NCBI GenBank assembly: GCA_032718475.1
Contig: JAUCBJ010004024.1
Location: forward strand, 1 to 49,818
Source of the DNA: Nemertoderma westbladi
Taxonomy: Eukaryota; Xenacoelomorpha; Nemertodermatida; Nemertodermatidae
DNA length: 49,818 bases
Direction of reading: 5' to 3'
In this document: positions 39,123 to 49,818 of the stretch, piece by piece
How positions within the stretch are numbered: position 1 is the stretch's first letter
How the letters are laid out: each line of letters opens with the position of its first letter
Translations under genes and position numbers: made by a program
The notes under the pieces: model-generated
What the model saw: the letters and a program-made list of their open reading frames with translations, nothing else
Told to the model about the DNA's origin: nothing
Database searches by the model: none

Positions 39123-42100
39123 GTTCTAGGGTCCATCTATTGGTTATAGGTTCGGGTACCGTTCTAGGGTCCATCTATTGGTTATAGGTTCGGGTACCGT
39201 TCTAGGGTCCATCTATTGGTTATAGGTTCGGGTACCGTTCTAGGGTCCATCTATTGGTTATAGGTTCGGGTACCGTTCTAGGGTCCATCTATTGGTTATA
39301 GGTTCGGGTACCGTTCTAGGGTCCATCTATTGGTTATAGGTTCGGGTACCGTTCTAGGGTCCATCTATTGGTTATAGGTTCGGGTACCGTTCTAGGGTCC
39401 ATCTATTGGTTATAGGTTCGGGTACCGTTCTAGATTCCATCTATTGGTTATAGGTTCGGGTACCGTTCTAGGGTCCATCTATTGGTTATAGGTTCGGGTA
39501 CCGTTCTAGGGTCCATCTATTGGTTATAGGTTCGGGTACCGTTCTAGGGTCCATCTATTGGTTATAGGTTCGGGTACCGTTCTAGGGTCCATCTATTGGT
39601 TATAGGTTCGGGTACCGTTCTAGATTCCATCTATTGGTTATAGGTTCGGGTACCGTTCTAGGGTCCATCTATTGGTTATAGGTTCGGGTACCGTTCTAGG
39701 GTCCATCTATTGGTTATAGGTTCGGGTACCGTTCTAGGGTCCATCTATTGGTTATAGGTTCGGGTACCGTTCTAGGGTCCATCTATTGGTTATAGGTTCG
39801 GGTACCGTTCTAGGGTCCATCTATTGGTTATAGGTTCGGGTACCGTTCTAGGGTCCATCTATTGGTTATAGGTTCGGGTACCGTTCTAGGTTCCATCTAT
39901 TGGTTATAGGTTCGGGTACCGTTCTAGGGTCCATCTATTGGTTATAGGTTCGGGTACCGTTCTAGGTTCCATCTATTGGTTATAGGTTCGGGTACCGTTC
40001 TAGGGTCCATCTATTGGTTATAGGTTCGGGTACCGTTCTAGGGTCCATCTATTGGTTATAGGTTCGGGTACCGTTCTAGGGTCCATCTATTGGTTATAGG
40101 TTCGGGTACCGTTCTAGGGTCCATCTATTGGTTATAGGTTCGGGTACCGTTCTAGGGTCCATCTATTGGTTATAGGTTCGGGTACCGTTCTAGATTCCAT
40201 CTATTGGTTATAGGTTCGGGTACCGTTCTAGATTCCATCTATTGGTTATAGGTTCGGGTACCGTTCTAGGGTCCATCTATTGGTTATAGGTTCGGGTACC
40301 GTTCTAGGGTCCATCTATTGGTTATAGGTTCGGGTACCGTTCTAGGGTCCATCTATTGGTTATAGGTTCGGGTACCGTTCTAGGTTCCATCTATTGGTTA
40401 TAGGTTCGGGTACCGTTCTAGGGTCCATCTATTGGTTATAGGTTCGGGTACCGTTCTAGAGTCCATCTATTGGTTATAGGTTCGGGTACCGTTCTAGGGT
40501 CCATCTATTGGTTATAGGTTCGGGTACCGTTCTAGGGTCCATCTATTGGTTATAGGTTCGGGTACCGTTCTAGGGTCCATCTATTGGTTATAGGTTCGGG
40601 TACCGTTCTAGGGTCCATCTATTGGTTATAGGTTCGGGTACCGTTCTAGGGTCCATCTATTGGTTATAGGTTCGGGTACCGTTCTAGGGTCCATCTATTG
40701 GTTATAGGTTCGGGTACCGTTCTAGGGTCCATCTATTGGTTATAGGTTCGGGTACCGTTCTAGGGTCCATCTATTGGTTATAGGTTCGGGTACCGTTCTA
40801 GGTTCCATCTATTGGTTATAGGTTCGGGTACCGTTCTAGGGTCCATCTATTGGTTATAGGTTCGGGTACCGTTCTAGGGTCCATCTATTGGTTATAGGTT
40901 CGGGTACCGTTCTAGGGTCCATCTATTGGTTATAGGTTCGGGTACCGTTCTAGGGTCCATCTATTGGTTATAGGTTCGGGTACCGTTCTAGGGTCCATCT
41001 ATTGGTTATAGGTTCGGGTACCGTTCTAGGGTCCATCTATTGGTTATAGGTTCGGGTACCGTTCTAGGTTCCATCTATTGGTTATAGGTTCGGGTACCGT
41101 TCTAGGGTCCATCTATTGGTTATAGGTTCGGGTACCGTTCTAGGGTCCATCTATTGGTTATAGGTTCGGGTACCGTTCTAGGGTCCATCTATTGGTTATA
41201 GGTTCGGGTACCGTTCTAGGGTCCATCTATTGGTTATAGGTTCGGGTACCGTTCTAGGGTCCATCTATTGGTTATAGGTTCGGGTACCGTTCTAGGGTCC
41301 ATCTATTGGTTATAGGTTCGGGTACCGTTCTAGGGTCCATCTATTGGTTATAGGTTCGGGTACCGTTCTAGGGTCCATCTATTGGTTATAGGTTCGGGTA
41401 CCGTTCTAGGGTCCATCTATTGGTTATAGGTTCGGGTACCGTTCTAGGGTCCATCTATTGGTTATAGGTTCGGGTACCGTTCTAGGGTCCATCTATTGGT
41501 TATAGGTTCGGGTACCGTTCTAGGGTCCATCTATTGGTTATAGGTTCGGGTACCGTTCTAGGGTCCATCTATTGGTTATAGGTTCGGGTACCGTTCTAGG
41601 GTCCATCTATTGGTTATAGGTTCGGGTACCGTTCTAGGGTCCATCTATTGGTTATAGGTTCGGGTACCGTTCTAGGGTCCATCTATTGGTTATAGGTTCG
41701 GGTACCGTTCTAGGGTCCATCTATTGGTTATAGGTTCGGGTACCGTTCTAGGGTCCATCTATTGGTTATAGGTTCGGGTACCGTTCTAGGGTCCATCTAT
41801 TGGTTATAGGTTCGGGTACCGTTCTAGGGTCCATCTATTGGTTATAGGTTCGGGTACCGTTCTAGGGTCCATCTATTGGTTATAGGTTCGGGTACCGTTC
41901 TAGGGTCCATCTATTGGTTATAGGTTCGGGTACCGTTCTAGGGTCCATCTATTGGTTATAGGTTCGGGTACCGTTCTAGGGTCCATCTATTGGTTATAGG
42001 TTCGGGTACCGTTCTAGGGTCCATCTATTGGTTATAGGTTCGGGTACCGTTCTAGGTTCCATCTATTGGTTATAGGTTCGGGTACCGTTCTAGAGTCCAT

Positions 42101-45100
42101 CTATTGGTTATAGGTTCGGGTACCGTTCTAGGGTCCATCTATTGGTTATAGGTTCGGGTACCGTTCTAGGTTCCATCTATTGGTTATAGGTTCGGGTACC
42201 GTTCTAGGGTCCATCTATTGGTTATAGGTTCGGGTACCGTTCTAGGGTCCATCTATTGGTTATAGGTTCGGGTACCGTTCTAGGGTCCATCTATTGGTTA
42301 TAGGTTCGGGTACCGTTCTAGGGTCCATCTATTGGTTATAGGTTCGGGTACCGTTCTAGGGTCCATCTATTGGTTATAGGTTCGGGTACCGTTCTAGGGT
42401 CCATCTATTGGTTATAGGTTCGGGTACCGTTCTAGGGTCCATCTATTGGTTATAGGTTCGGGTACCGTTCTAGGGTCCATCTATTGGTTATAGGTTCGGG
42501 TACCGTTCTAGGGTCCATCTATTGGTTATAGGTTCGGGTACCGTTCTAGGGTCCATCTATTGGTTATAGGTTCGGGTACCGTTCTAGGGTCCATCTATTG
42601 GTTATAGGTTCGGGTACCGTTCTAGGGTCCATCTATTGGTTATAGGTTCGGGTACCGTTCTAGGGTCCATCTATTGGTTATAGGTTCGGGTACCGTTCTA
42701 GGGTCCATCTATTGGTTATAGGTTCGGGTACCGTTCTAGGGTCCATCTATTGGTTATAGGTTCGGGTACCGTTCTAGGGTCCATCTATTGGTTATAGGTT
42801 CGGGTACCGTTCTAGGTTCCATCTATTGGTTATAGGTTCGGGTACCGTTCTAGGGTCCATCTATTGGTTATAGGTTCGGGTACCGTTCTAGGGTCCATCT
42901 ATTGGTTATAGGTTCGGGTACCGTTCTAGGGTCCATCTATTGGTTATAGGTTCGGGTACCGTTCTAGGGTCCATCTATTGGTTATAGGTTCGGGTACCGT
43001 TCTAGGTTCCATCTATTGGTTATAGGTTCGGGTACCGTTCTAGGGTCCATCTATTGGTTATAGGTTCGGGTACCGTTCTAGGGTCCATCTATTGGTTATA
43101 GGTTCGGGTACCGTTCTAGGGTCCATCTATTGGTTATAGGTTCGGGTACCGTTCTAGGGTCCATCTATTGGTTATAGGTTCGGGTACCGTTCTAGGGTCC
43201 ATCTATTGGTTATAGGTTCGGGTACCGTTCTAGGGTCCATCTATTGGTTATAGGTTCGGGTACCGTTCTAGGGTCCATCTATTGGTTATAGGTTCGGGTA
43301 CCGTTCTAGGGTCCATCTATTGGTTATAGGTTCGGGTACCGTTCTAGGGTCCATCTATTGGTTATAGGTTCGGGTACCGTTCTAGGGTCCATCTATTGGT
43401 TATAGGTTCGGGTACCGTTCTAGGGTCCATCTATTGGTTATAGGTTCGGGTACCGTTCTAGGGTCCATCTATTGGTTATAGGTTCGGGTACCGTTCTAGG
43501 GTCCATCTATTGGTTATAGGTTCGGGTACCGTTCTAGGGTCCATCTATTGGTTATAGGTTCGGGTACCGTTCTAGGGTCCATCTATTGGTTATAGGTTCG
43601 GGTACCGTTCTAGGGTCCATCTATTGGTTATAGGTTCGGGTACCGTTCTAGGTTCCATCTATTGGTTATAGGTTCGGGTACCGTTCTAGGGTCCATCTAT
43701 TGGTTATAGGTTCGGGTACCGTTCTAGGGTCCATCTATTGGTTATAGGTTCGGGTACCGTTCTAGGGTCCATCTATTGGTTATAGGTTCGGGTACCGTTC
43801 TAGGGTCCATCTATTGGTTATAGGTTCGGGTACCGTTCTAGGGTCCATCTATTGGTTATAGGTTCGGGTACCGTTCTAGGGTCCATCTATTGGTTATAGG
43901 TTCGGGTACCGTTCTAGGGTCCATCTATTGGTTATAGGTTCGGGTACCGTTCTAGGGTCCATCTATTGGTTATAGGTTCGGGTACCGTTCTAGGGTCCAT
44001 CTATTGGTTATAGGTTCGGGTACCGTTCTAGGGTCCATCTATTGGTTATAGGTTCGGGTACCGTTCTAGGGTCCATCTATTGGTTATAGGTTCGGGTACC
44101 GTTCTAGGGTCCATCTATTGGTTATAGGTTCGGGTACCGTTCTAGGGTCCATCTATTGGTTATAGGTTCGGGTACCGTTCTAGGGTCCATCTATTGGTTA
44201 TAGGTTCGGGTACCGTTCTAGGGTCCATCTATTGGTTATAGGTTCGGGTACCGTTCTAGGGTCCATCTATTGGTTATAGGTTCGGGTACCGTTCTAGGGT
44301 CCATCTATTGGTTATAGGTTCGGGTACCGTTCTAGGGTCCATCTATTGGTTATAGGTTCGGGTACCGTTCTAGGGTCCATCTATTGGTTATAGGTTCGGG
44401 TACCGTTCTAGGTTCCATCTATTGGTTATAGGTTCGGGTACCGTTCTAGGGTCCATCTATTGGTTATAGGTTCGGGTACCGTTCTAGGGTCCATCTATTG
44501 GTTATAGGTTCGGGTACCGTTCTAGGGTCCATCTATTGGTTATAGGTTCGGGTACCGTTCTAGGGTCCATCTATTGGTTATAGGTTCGGGTACCGTTCTA
44601 GATTCCATCTATTGGTTATAGGTTCGGGTACCGTTCTAGGGTCCATCTATTGGTTATAGGTTCGGGTACCGTTCTAGGGTCCATCTATTGGTTATAGGTT
44701 CGGGTACCGTTCTAGGGTCCATCTATTGGTTATAGGTTCGGGTACCGTTCTAGGGTCCATCTATTGGTTATAGGTTCGGGTACCGTTCTAGGGTCCATCT
44801 ATTGGTTATAGGTTCGGGTACCGTTCTAGGGTCCATCTATTGGTTATAGGTTCGGGTACCGTTCTAGGGTCCATCTATTGGTTATAGGTTCGGGTACCGT
44901 TCTAGGGTCCATCTATTGGTTATAGGTTCGGGTACCGTTCTAGGGTCCATCTATTGGTTATAGGTTCGGGTACCGTTCTAGGGTCCATCTATTGGTTATA
45001 GGTTCGGGTACCGTTCTAGGGTCCATCTATTGGTTATAGGTTCGGGTACCGTTCTAGGGTCCATCTATTGGTTATAGGTTCGGGTACCGTTCTAGGGTCC

Positions 45101-48100
45101 ATCTATTGGTTATAGGTTCGGGTACCGTTCTAGGGTCCATCTATTGGTTATAGGTTCGGGTACCGTTCTAGGGTCCATCTATTGGTTATAGGTTCGGGTA
45201 CCGTTCTAGGTTCCATCTATTGGTTATAGGTTCGGGTACCGTTCTAGGGTCCATCTATTGGTTATAGGTTCGGGTACCGTTCTAGGGTCCATCTATTGGT
45301 TATAGGTTCGGGTACCGTTCTAGGGTCCATCTATTGGTTATAGGTTCGGGTACCGTTCTAGGGTCCATCTATTGGTTATAGGTTCGGGTACCGTTCTAGG
45401 TTCCATCTATTGGTTATAGGTTCGGGTACCGTTCTAGGGTCCATCTATTGGTTATAGGTTCGGGTACCGTTCTAGGGTCCATCTATTGGTTATAGGTTCG
45501 GGTACCGTTCTAGGGTCCATCTATTGGTTATAGGTTCGGGTACCGTTCTAGGGTCCATCTATTGGTTATAGGTTCGGGTACCGTTCTAGGGTCCATCTAT
45601 TGGTTATAGGTTCGGGTACCGTTCTAGGGTCCATCTATTGGTTATAGGTTCGGGTACCGTTCTAGGGTCCATCTATTGGTTATAGGTTCGGGTACCGTTC
45701 TAGGGTCCATCTATTGGTTATAGGTTCGGGTACCGTTCTAGGGTCCATCTATTGGTTATAGGTTCGGGTACCGTTCTAGGGTCCATCTATTGGTTATAGG
45801 TTCGGGTACCGTTCTAGGGTCCATCTATTGGTTATAGGTTCGGGTACCGTTCTAGGGTCCATCTATTGGTTATAGGTTCGGGTACCGTTCTAGGGTCCAT
45901 CTATTGGTTATAGGTTCGGGTACCGTTCTAGGGTCCATCTATTGGTTATAGGTTCGGGTACCGTTCTAGGGTCCATCTATTGGTTATAGGTTCGGGTACC
46001 GTTCTAGGGTCCATCTATTGGTTATAGGTTCGGGTACCGTTCTAGGGTCCATCTATTGGTTATAGGTTCGGGTACCGTTCTAGGGTCCATCTATTGGTTA
46101 TAGGTTCGGGTACCGTTCTAGGGTCCATCTATTGGTTATAGGTTCGGGTACCGTTCTAGGGTCCATCTATTGGTTATAGGTTCGGGTACCGTTCTAGGGT
46201 CCATCTATTGGTTATAGGTTCGGGTACCGTTCTAGGGTCCATCTATTGGTTATAGGTTCGGGTACCGTTCTAGGGTCCATCTATTGGTTATAGGTTCGGG
46301 TACCGTTCTAGGGTCCATCTATTGGTTATAGGTTCGGGTACCGTTCTAGGGTCCATCTATTGGTTATAGGTTCGGGTACCGTTCTAGGGTCCATCTATTG
46401 GTTATAGGTTCGGGTACCGTTCTAGGGTCCATCTATTGGTTATAGGTTCGGGTACCGTTCTAGGGTCCATCTATTGGTTATAGGTTCGGGTACCGTTCTA
46501 GGGTCCATCTATTGGTTATAGGTTCGGGTACCGTTCTAGGGTCCATCTATTGGTTATAGGTTCGGGTACCGTTCTAGGGTCCATCTATTGGTTATAGGTT
46601 CGGGTACCGTTCTAGGGTCCATCTATTGGTTATAGGTTCGGGTACCGTTCTAGGGTCCATCTATTGGTTATAGGTTCGGGTACCGTTCTAGGGTCCATCT
46701 ATTGGTTATAGGTTCGGGTACCGTTCTAGGGTCCATCTATTGGTTATAGGTTCGGGTACCGTTCTAGGGTCCATCTATTGGTTATAGGTTCGGGTACCGT
46801 TCTAGGGTCCATCTATTGGTTATAGGTTCGGGTACCGTTCTAGGGTCCATCTATTGGTTATAGGTTCGGGTACCGTTCTAGGGTCCATCTATTGGTTATA
46901 GGTTCGGGTACCGTTCTAGGGTCCATCTATTGGTTATAGGTTCGGGTACCGTTCTAGGGTCCATCTATTGGTTATAGGTTCGGGTACCGTTCTAGGTTCC
47001 ATCTATTGGTTATAGGTTCGGGTACCGTTCTAGGGTCCATCTATTGGTTATAGGTTCGGGTACCGTTCTAGGGTCCATCTATTGGTTATAGGTTCGGGTA
47101 CCGTTCTAGGGTCCATCTATTGGTTATAGGTTCGGGTACCGTTCTAGGTTCCATCTATTGGTTATAGGTTCGGGTACCGTTCTAGGGTCCATCTATTGGT
47201 TATAGGTTCGGGTACCGTTCTAGGGTCCATCTATTGGTTATAGGTTCGGGTACCGTTCTAGGGTCCATCTATTGGTTATAGGTTCGGGTACCGTTCTAGG
47301 GTCCATCTATTGGTTATAGGTTCGGGTACCGTTCTAGGGTCCATCTATTGGTTATAGGTTCGGGTACCGTTCTAGGGTCCATCTATTGGTTATAGGTTCG
47401 GGTACCGTTCTAGGGTCCATCTATTGGTTATAGGTTCGGGTACCGTTCTAGGGTCCATCTATTGGTTATAGGTTCGGGTACCGTTCTAGGGTCCATCTAT
47501 TGGTTATAGGTTCGGGTACCGTTCTAGGGTCCATCTATTGGTTATAGGTTCGGGTACCGTTCTAGGGTCCATCTATTGGTTATAGGTTCGGGTACCGTTC
47601 TAGGGTCCATCTATTGGTTATAGGTTCGGGTACCGTTCTAGGGTCCATCTATTGGTTATAGGTTCGGGTACCGTTCTAGGGTCCATCTATTGGTTATAGG
47701 TTCGGGTACCGTTCTAGGGTCCATCTATTGGTTATAGGTTCGGGTACCGTTCTAGGGTCCATCTATTGGTTATAGGTTCGGGTACCGTTCTAGGGTCCAT
47801 CTATTGGTTATAGGTTCGGGTACCGTTCTAGGGTCCATCTATTGGTTATAGGTTCGGGTACCGTTCTAGGGTCCATCTATTGGTTATAGGTTCGGGTACC
47901 GTTCTAGGGTCCATCTATTGGTTATAGGTTCGGGTACCGTTCTAGGGTCCATCTATTGGTTATAGGTTCGGGTACCGTTCTAGGGTCCATCTATTGGTTA
48001 TAGGTTCGGGTACCGTTCTAGGGTCCATCTATTGGTTATAGGTTCGGGTACCGTTCTAGGGTCCATCTATTGGTTATAGGTTCGGGTACCGTTCTAGGGT

Positions 48101-49818
48101 CCATCTATTGGTTATAGGTTCGGGTACCGTTCTAGGGTCCATCTATTGGTTATAGGTTCGGGTACCGTTCTAGGGTCCATCTATTGGTTATAGGTTCGGG
48201 TACCGTTCTAGGGTCCATCTATTGGTTATAGGTTCGGGTACCGTTCTAGGGTCCATCTATTGGTTATAGGTTCGGGTACCGTTCTAGATTCCATCTATTG
48301 GTTATAGGTTCGGGTACCGTTCTAGGGTCCATCTATTGGTTATAGGTTCGGGTACCGTTCTAGGGTCCATCTATTGGTTATAGGTTCGGGTACCGTTCTA
48401 GGGTCCATCTATTGGTTATAGGTTCGGGTACCGTTCTAGATTCCATCTATTGGTTATAGGTTCGGGTACCGTTCTAGGTTCCATCTATTGGTTATAGGTT
48501 CGGGTACCGTTCTAGGTTCCATCTATTGGTTATAGGTTCGGGTACCGTTCTAGATTCCATCTATTGGTTATAGGTTCGGGTACCGTTCTAGGGTCCATCT
48601 ATTGGTTATAGGTTCGGGTACCGTTCTAGGGTCCATCTATTGGTTATAGGTTCGGGTACCGTTCTAGGGTCCATCTATTGGTTATAGGTTCGGGTACCGT
48701 TCTAGGGTCCATCTATTGGTTATAGGTTCGGGTACCGTTCTAGGGTCCATCTATTGGTTATAGGTTCGGGTACCGTTCTAGGGTCCATCTATTGGTTATA
48801 GGTTCGGGTACCGTTCTAGGGTCCATCTATTGGTTATAGGTTCGGGTACCGTTCTAGGGTCCATCTATTGGTTATAGGTTCGGGTACCGTTCTAGGGTCC
48901 ATCTATTGGTTATAGGTTCGGGTACCGTTCTAGGGTCCATCTATTGGTTATAGGTTCGGGTACCGTTCTAGGGTCCATCTATTGGTTATAGGTTCGGGTA
49001 CCGTTCTAGGGTCCATCTATTGGTTATAGGTTCGGGTACCGTTCTAGGGTCCATCTATTGGTTATAGGTTCGGGTACCGTTCTAGGGTCCATCTATTGGT
49101 TATAGGTTCGGGTACCGTTCTAGGGTCCATCTATTGGTTATAGGTTCGGGTACCGTTCTAGGGTCCATCTATTGGTTATAGGTTCGGGTACCGTTCTAGG
49201 GTCCATCTATTGGTTATAGGTTCGGGTACCGTTCTAGGTTCCATCTATTGGTTATAGGTTCGGGTACCGTTCTAGGTTCCATCTATTGGTTATAGGTTCG
49301 GGTACCGTTCTAGGGTCCATCTATTGGTTATAGGTTCGGGTACCGTTCTAGGGTCCATCTATTGGTTATAGGTTCGGGTACCGTTCTAGGGTCCATCTAT
49401 TGGTTATAGGTTCGGGTACCGTTCTAGATTCCATCTATTGGTTATAGGTTCGGGTACCGTTCTAGGTTCCATCTATTGGTTATAGGTTCGGGTACCGTTC
49501 TAGGGTCCATCTATTGGTTATAGGTTCGGGTACCGTTCTAGGGTCCATCTATTGGTTATAGGTTCGGGTACCGTTCTAGATTCCATCTATTGGTTATAGG
49601 TTCGGGTACCGTTCTAGATTCCATCTATTGGTTATAGGTTCGGGTACCGTTCTAGGGTCCATCTATTGGTTATAGGTTCGGGTACCGTTCTAGGGTCCAT
49701 CTATTGGTTATAGGTTCGGGTACCGTTCTAGAGTCCATCTATTGGTTATAGGTTCGGGTACCGTTCTAGGGTCCATCTATTGGTTATAGGTTCGGGTACC
49801 GTTCTAGGGTCCATCTAT
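39123..49818. repeat. 38-bp satellite array, 281 units to the window end
   Basis: The unit starts GTTCTAGGGTCCATCTATTG and continues GTTATAGGTTCGGGTACC. Unit starts at 39123, 45013 and 49801 differ by exact multiples of 38 (155 and 281 units), so the array has no net insertion or deletion in 10.7 kb. The only variation I see is a dinucleotide after TTCTAG: GG (most), GT, AT and rarely AG. Variants are commoner near 39.4-40.5 kb and after 48.2 kb, and absent for about 1.6 kb between 45.4 and 47.0 kb. Every unit holds a KpnI-type GGTACC. All six frames have stops. It runs out of the window, so its full length is unknown. Confidence 0.99.

Noticed and set aside
39123-49818. CRISPR array
   Set aside because: There are no unique spacers between constant repeats, the units abut directly, and the context is a eukaryotic intron.

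Overview
The window reads as nuclear DNA of an AT-rich invertebrate animal. Reasons: consensus GT-AG introns, a seven-transmembrane gustatory-receptor-like gene, and metazoan-type mobile elements (RTE-like and CR1-like LINEs, gypsy LTR elements, a DIRS-type tyrosine-recombinase element, a P-element/THAP9-like DNA transposon). I cannot name the phylum; an aquatic invertebrate is my guess from the element mix. There is no prokaryotic gene organisation.

Layout. 1-6.1 kb: a 112-bp inverted repeat around a decayed mobile-element-associated gene, a LINE 3' remnant, then an RTE-like LINE (family 1) split by a 1.83-kb LTR-like insertion with 5-bp target duplications that itself holds a second family-1 fragment; then a CR1-like LINE remnant on the minus strand with a 35-bp minisatellite at its deletion junction. 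6.1-7.8 kb: AT-rich degenerate repeats. 7.8-8.9 kb: family-2 LINE fragments. 9.3-11.4 kb: a family-1 LINE inserted into a 69-bp minisatellite, with matching 14-bp flanks. 12.2-14.6 kb: a P-element/THAP9-like transposon relic with long inverted repeats. 14.7-15.9 kb: a DIRS-type relic (RNase H plus tyrosine recombinase). 16.8-17.6 kb: first exon of a gustatory-receptor-like (GRL) protein. 18.6-20.1 kb: gypsy relic, minus strand. 20.5-21.0 kb: a fourth family-1 LINE. 22.8-23.5 kb: C-terminal relic of another retroelement. 24.6-27.5 kb: a CR1-like LINE with an uninterrupted 930-codon reading frame. 27.6-31.9 kb: a gypsy element (primer-binding site, gag, partial pol) with a family-2 LINE between gag and pol. 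34.4-36.1 kb: foldback/MITE-like repeats. 36.4-38.9 kb: a second GRL first exon followed by two further exons. 39.1 kb to the window end: 281 uninterrupted copies of a 38-bp satellite.

The only host gene I can support is the GRL locus. Two homologous first exons (16849-17568 and 36382-37080) lie on the same strand and end in the same phase at the same protein position, but downstream exons were found only after the second. This looks like the arrangement of insect gustatory receptor loci in which alternative first exons share common 3' exons. Introns of the locus carry a 30-bp minisatellite (intron 1) and the >10.6-kb 38-bp satellite (after exon 3); the expected last exon with TM7 must lie beyond the window. 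Everything else is a graveyard of nested mobile elements, several of whose relative ages can be read from the nesting.
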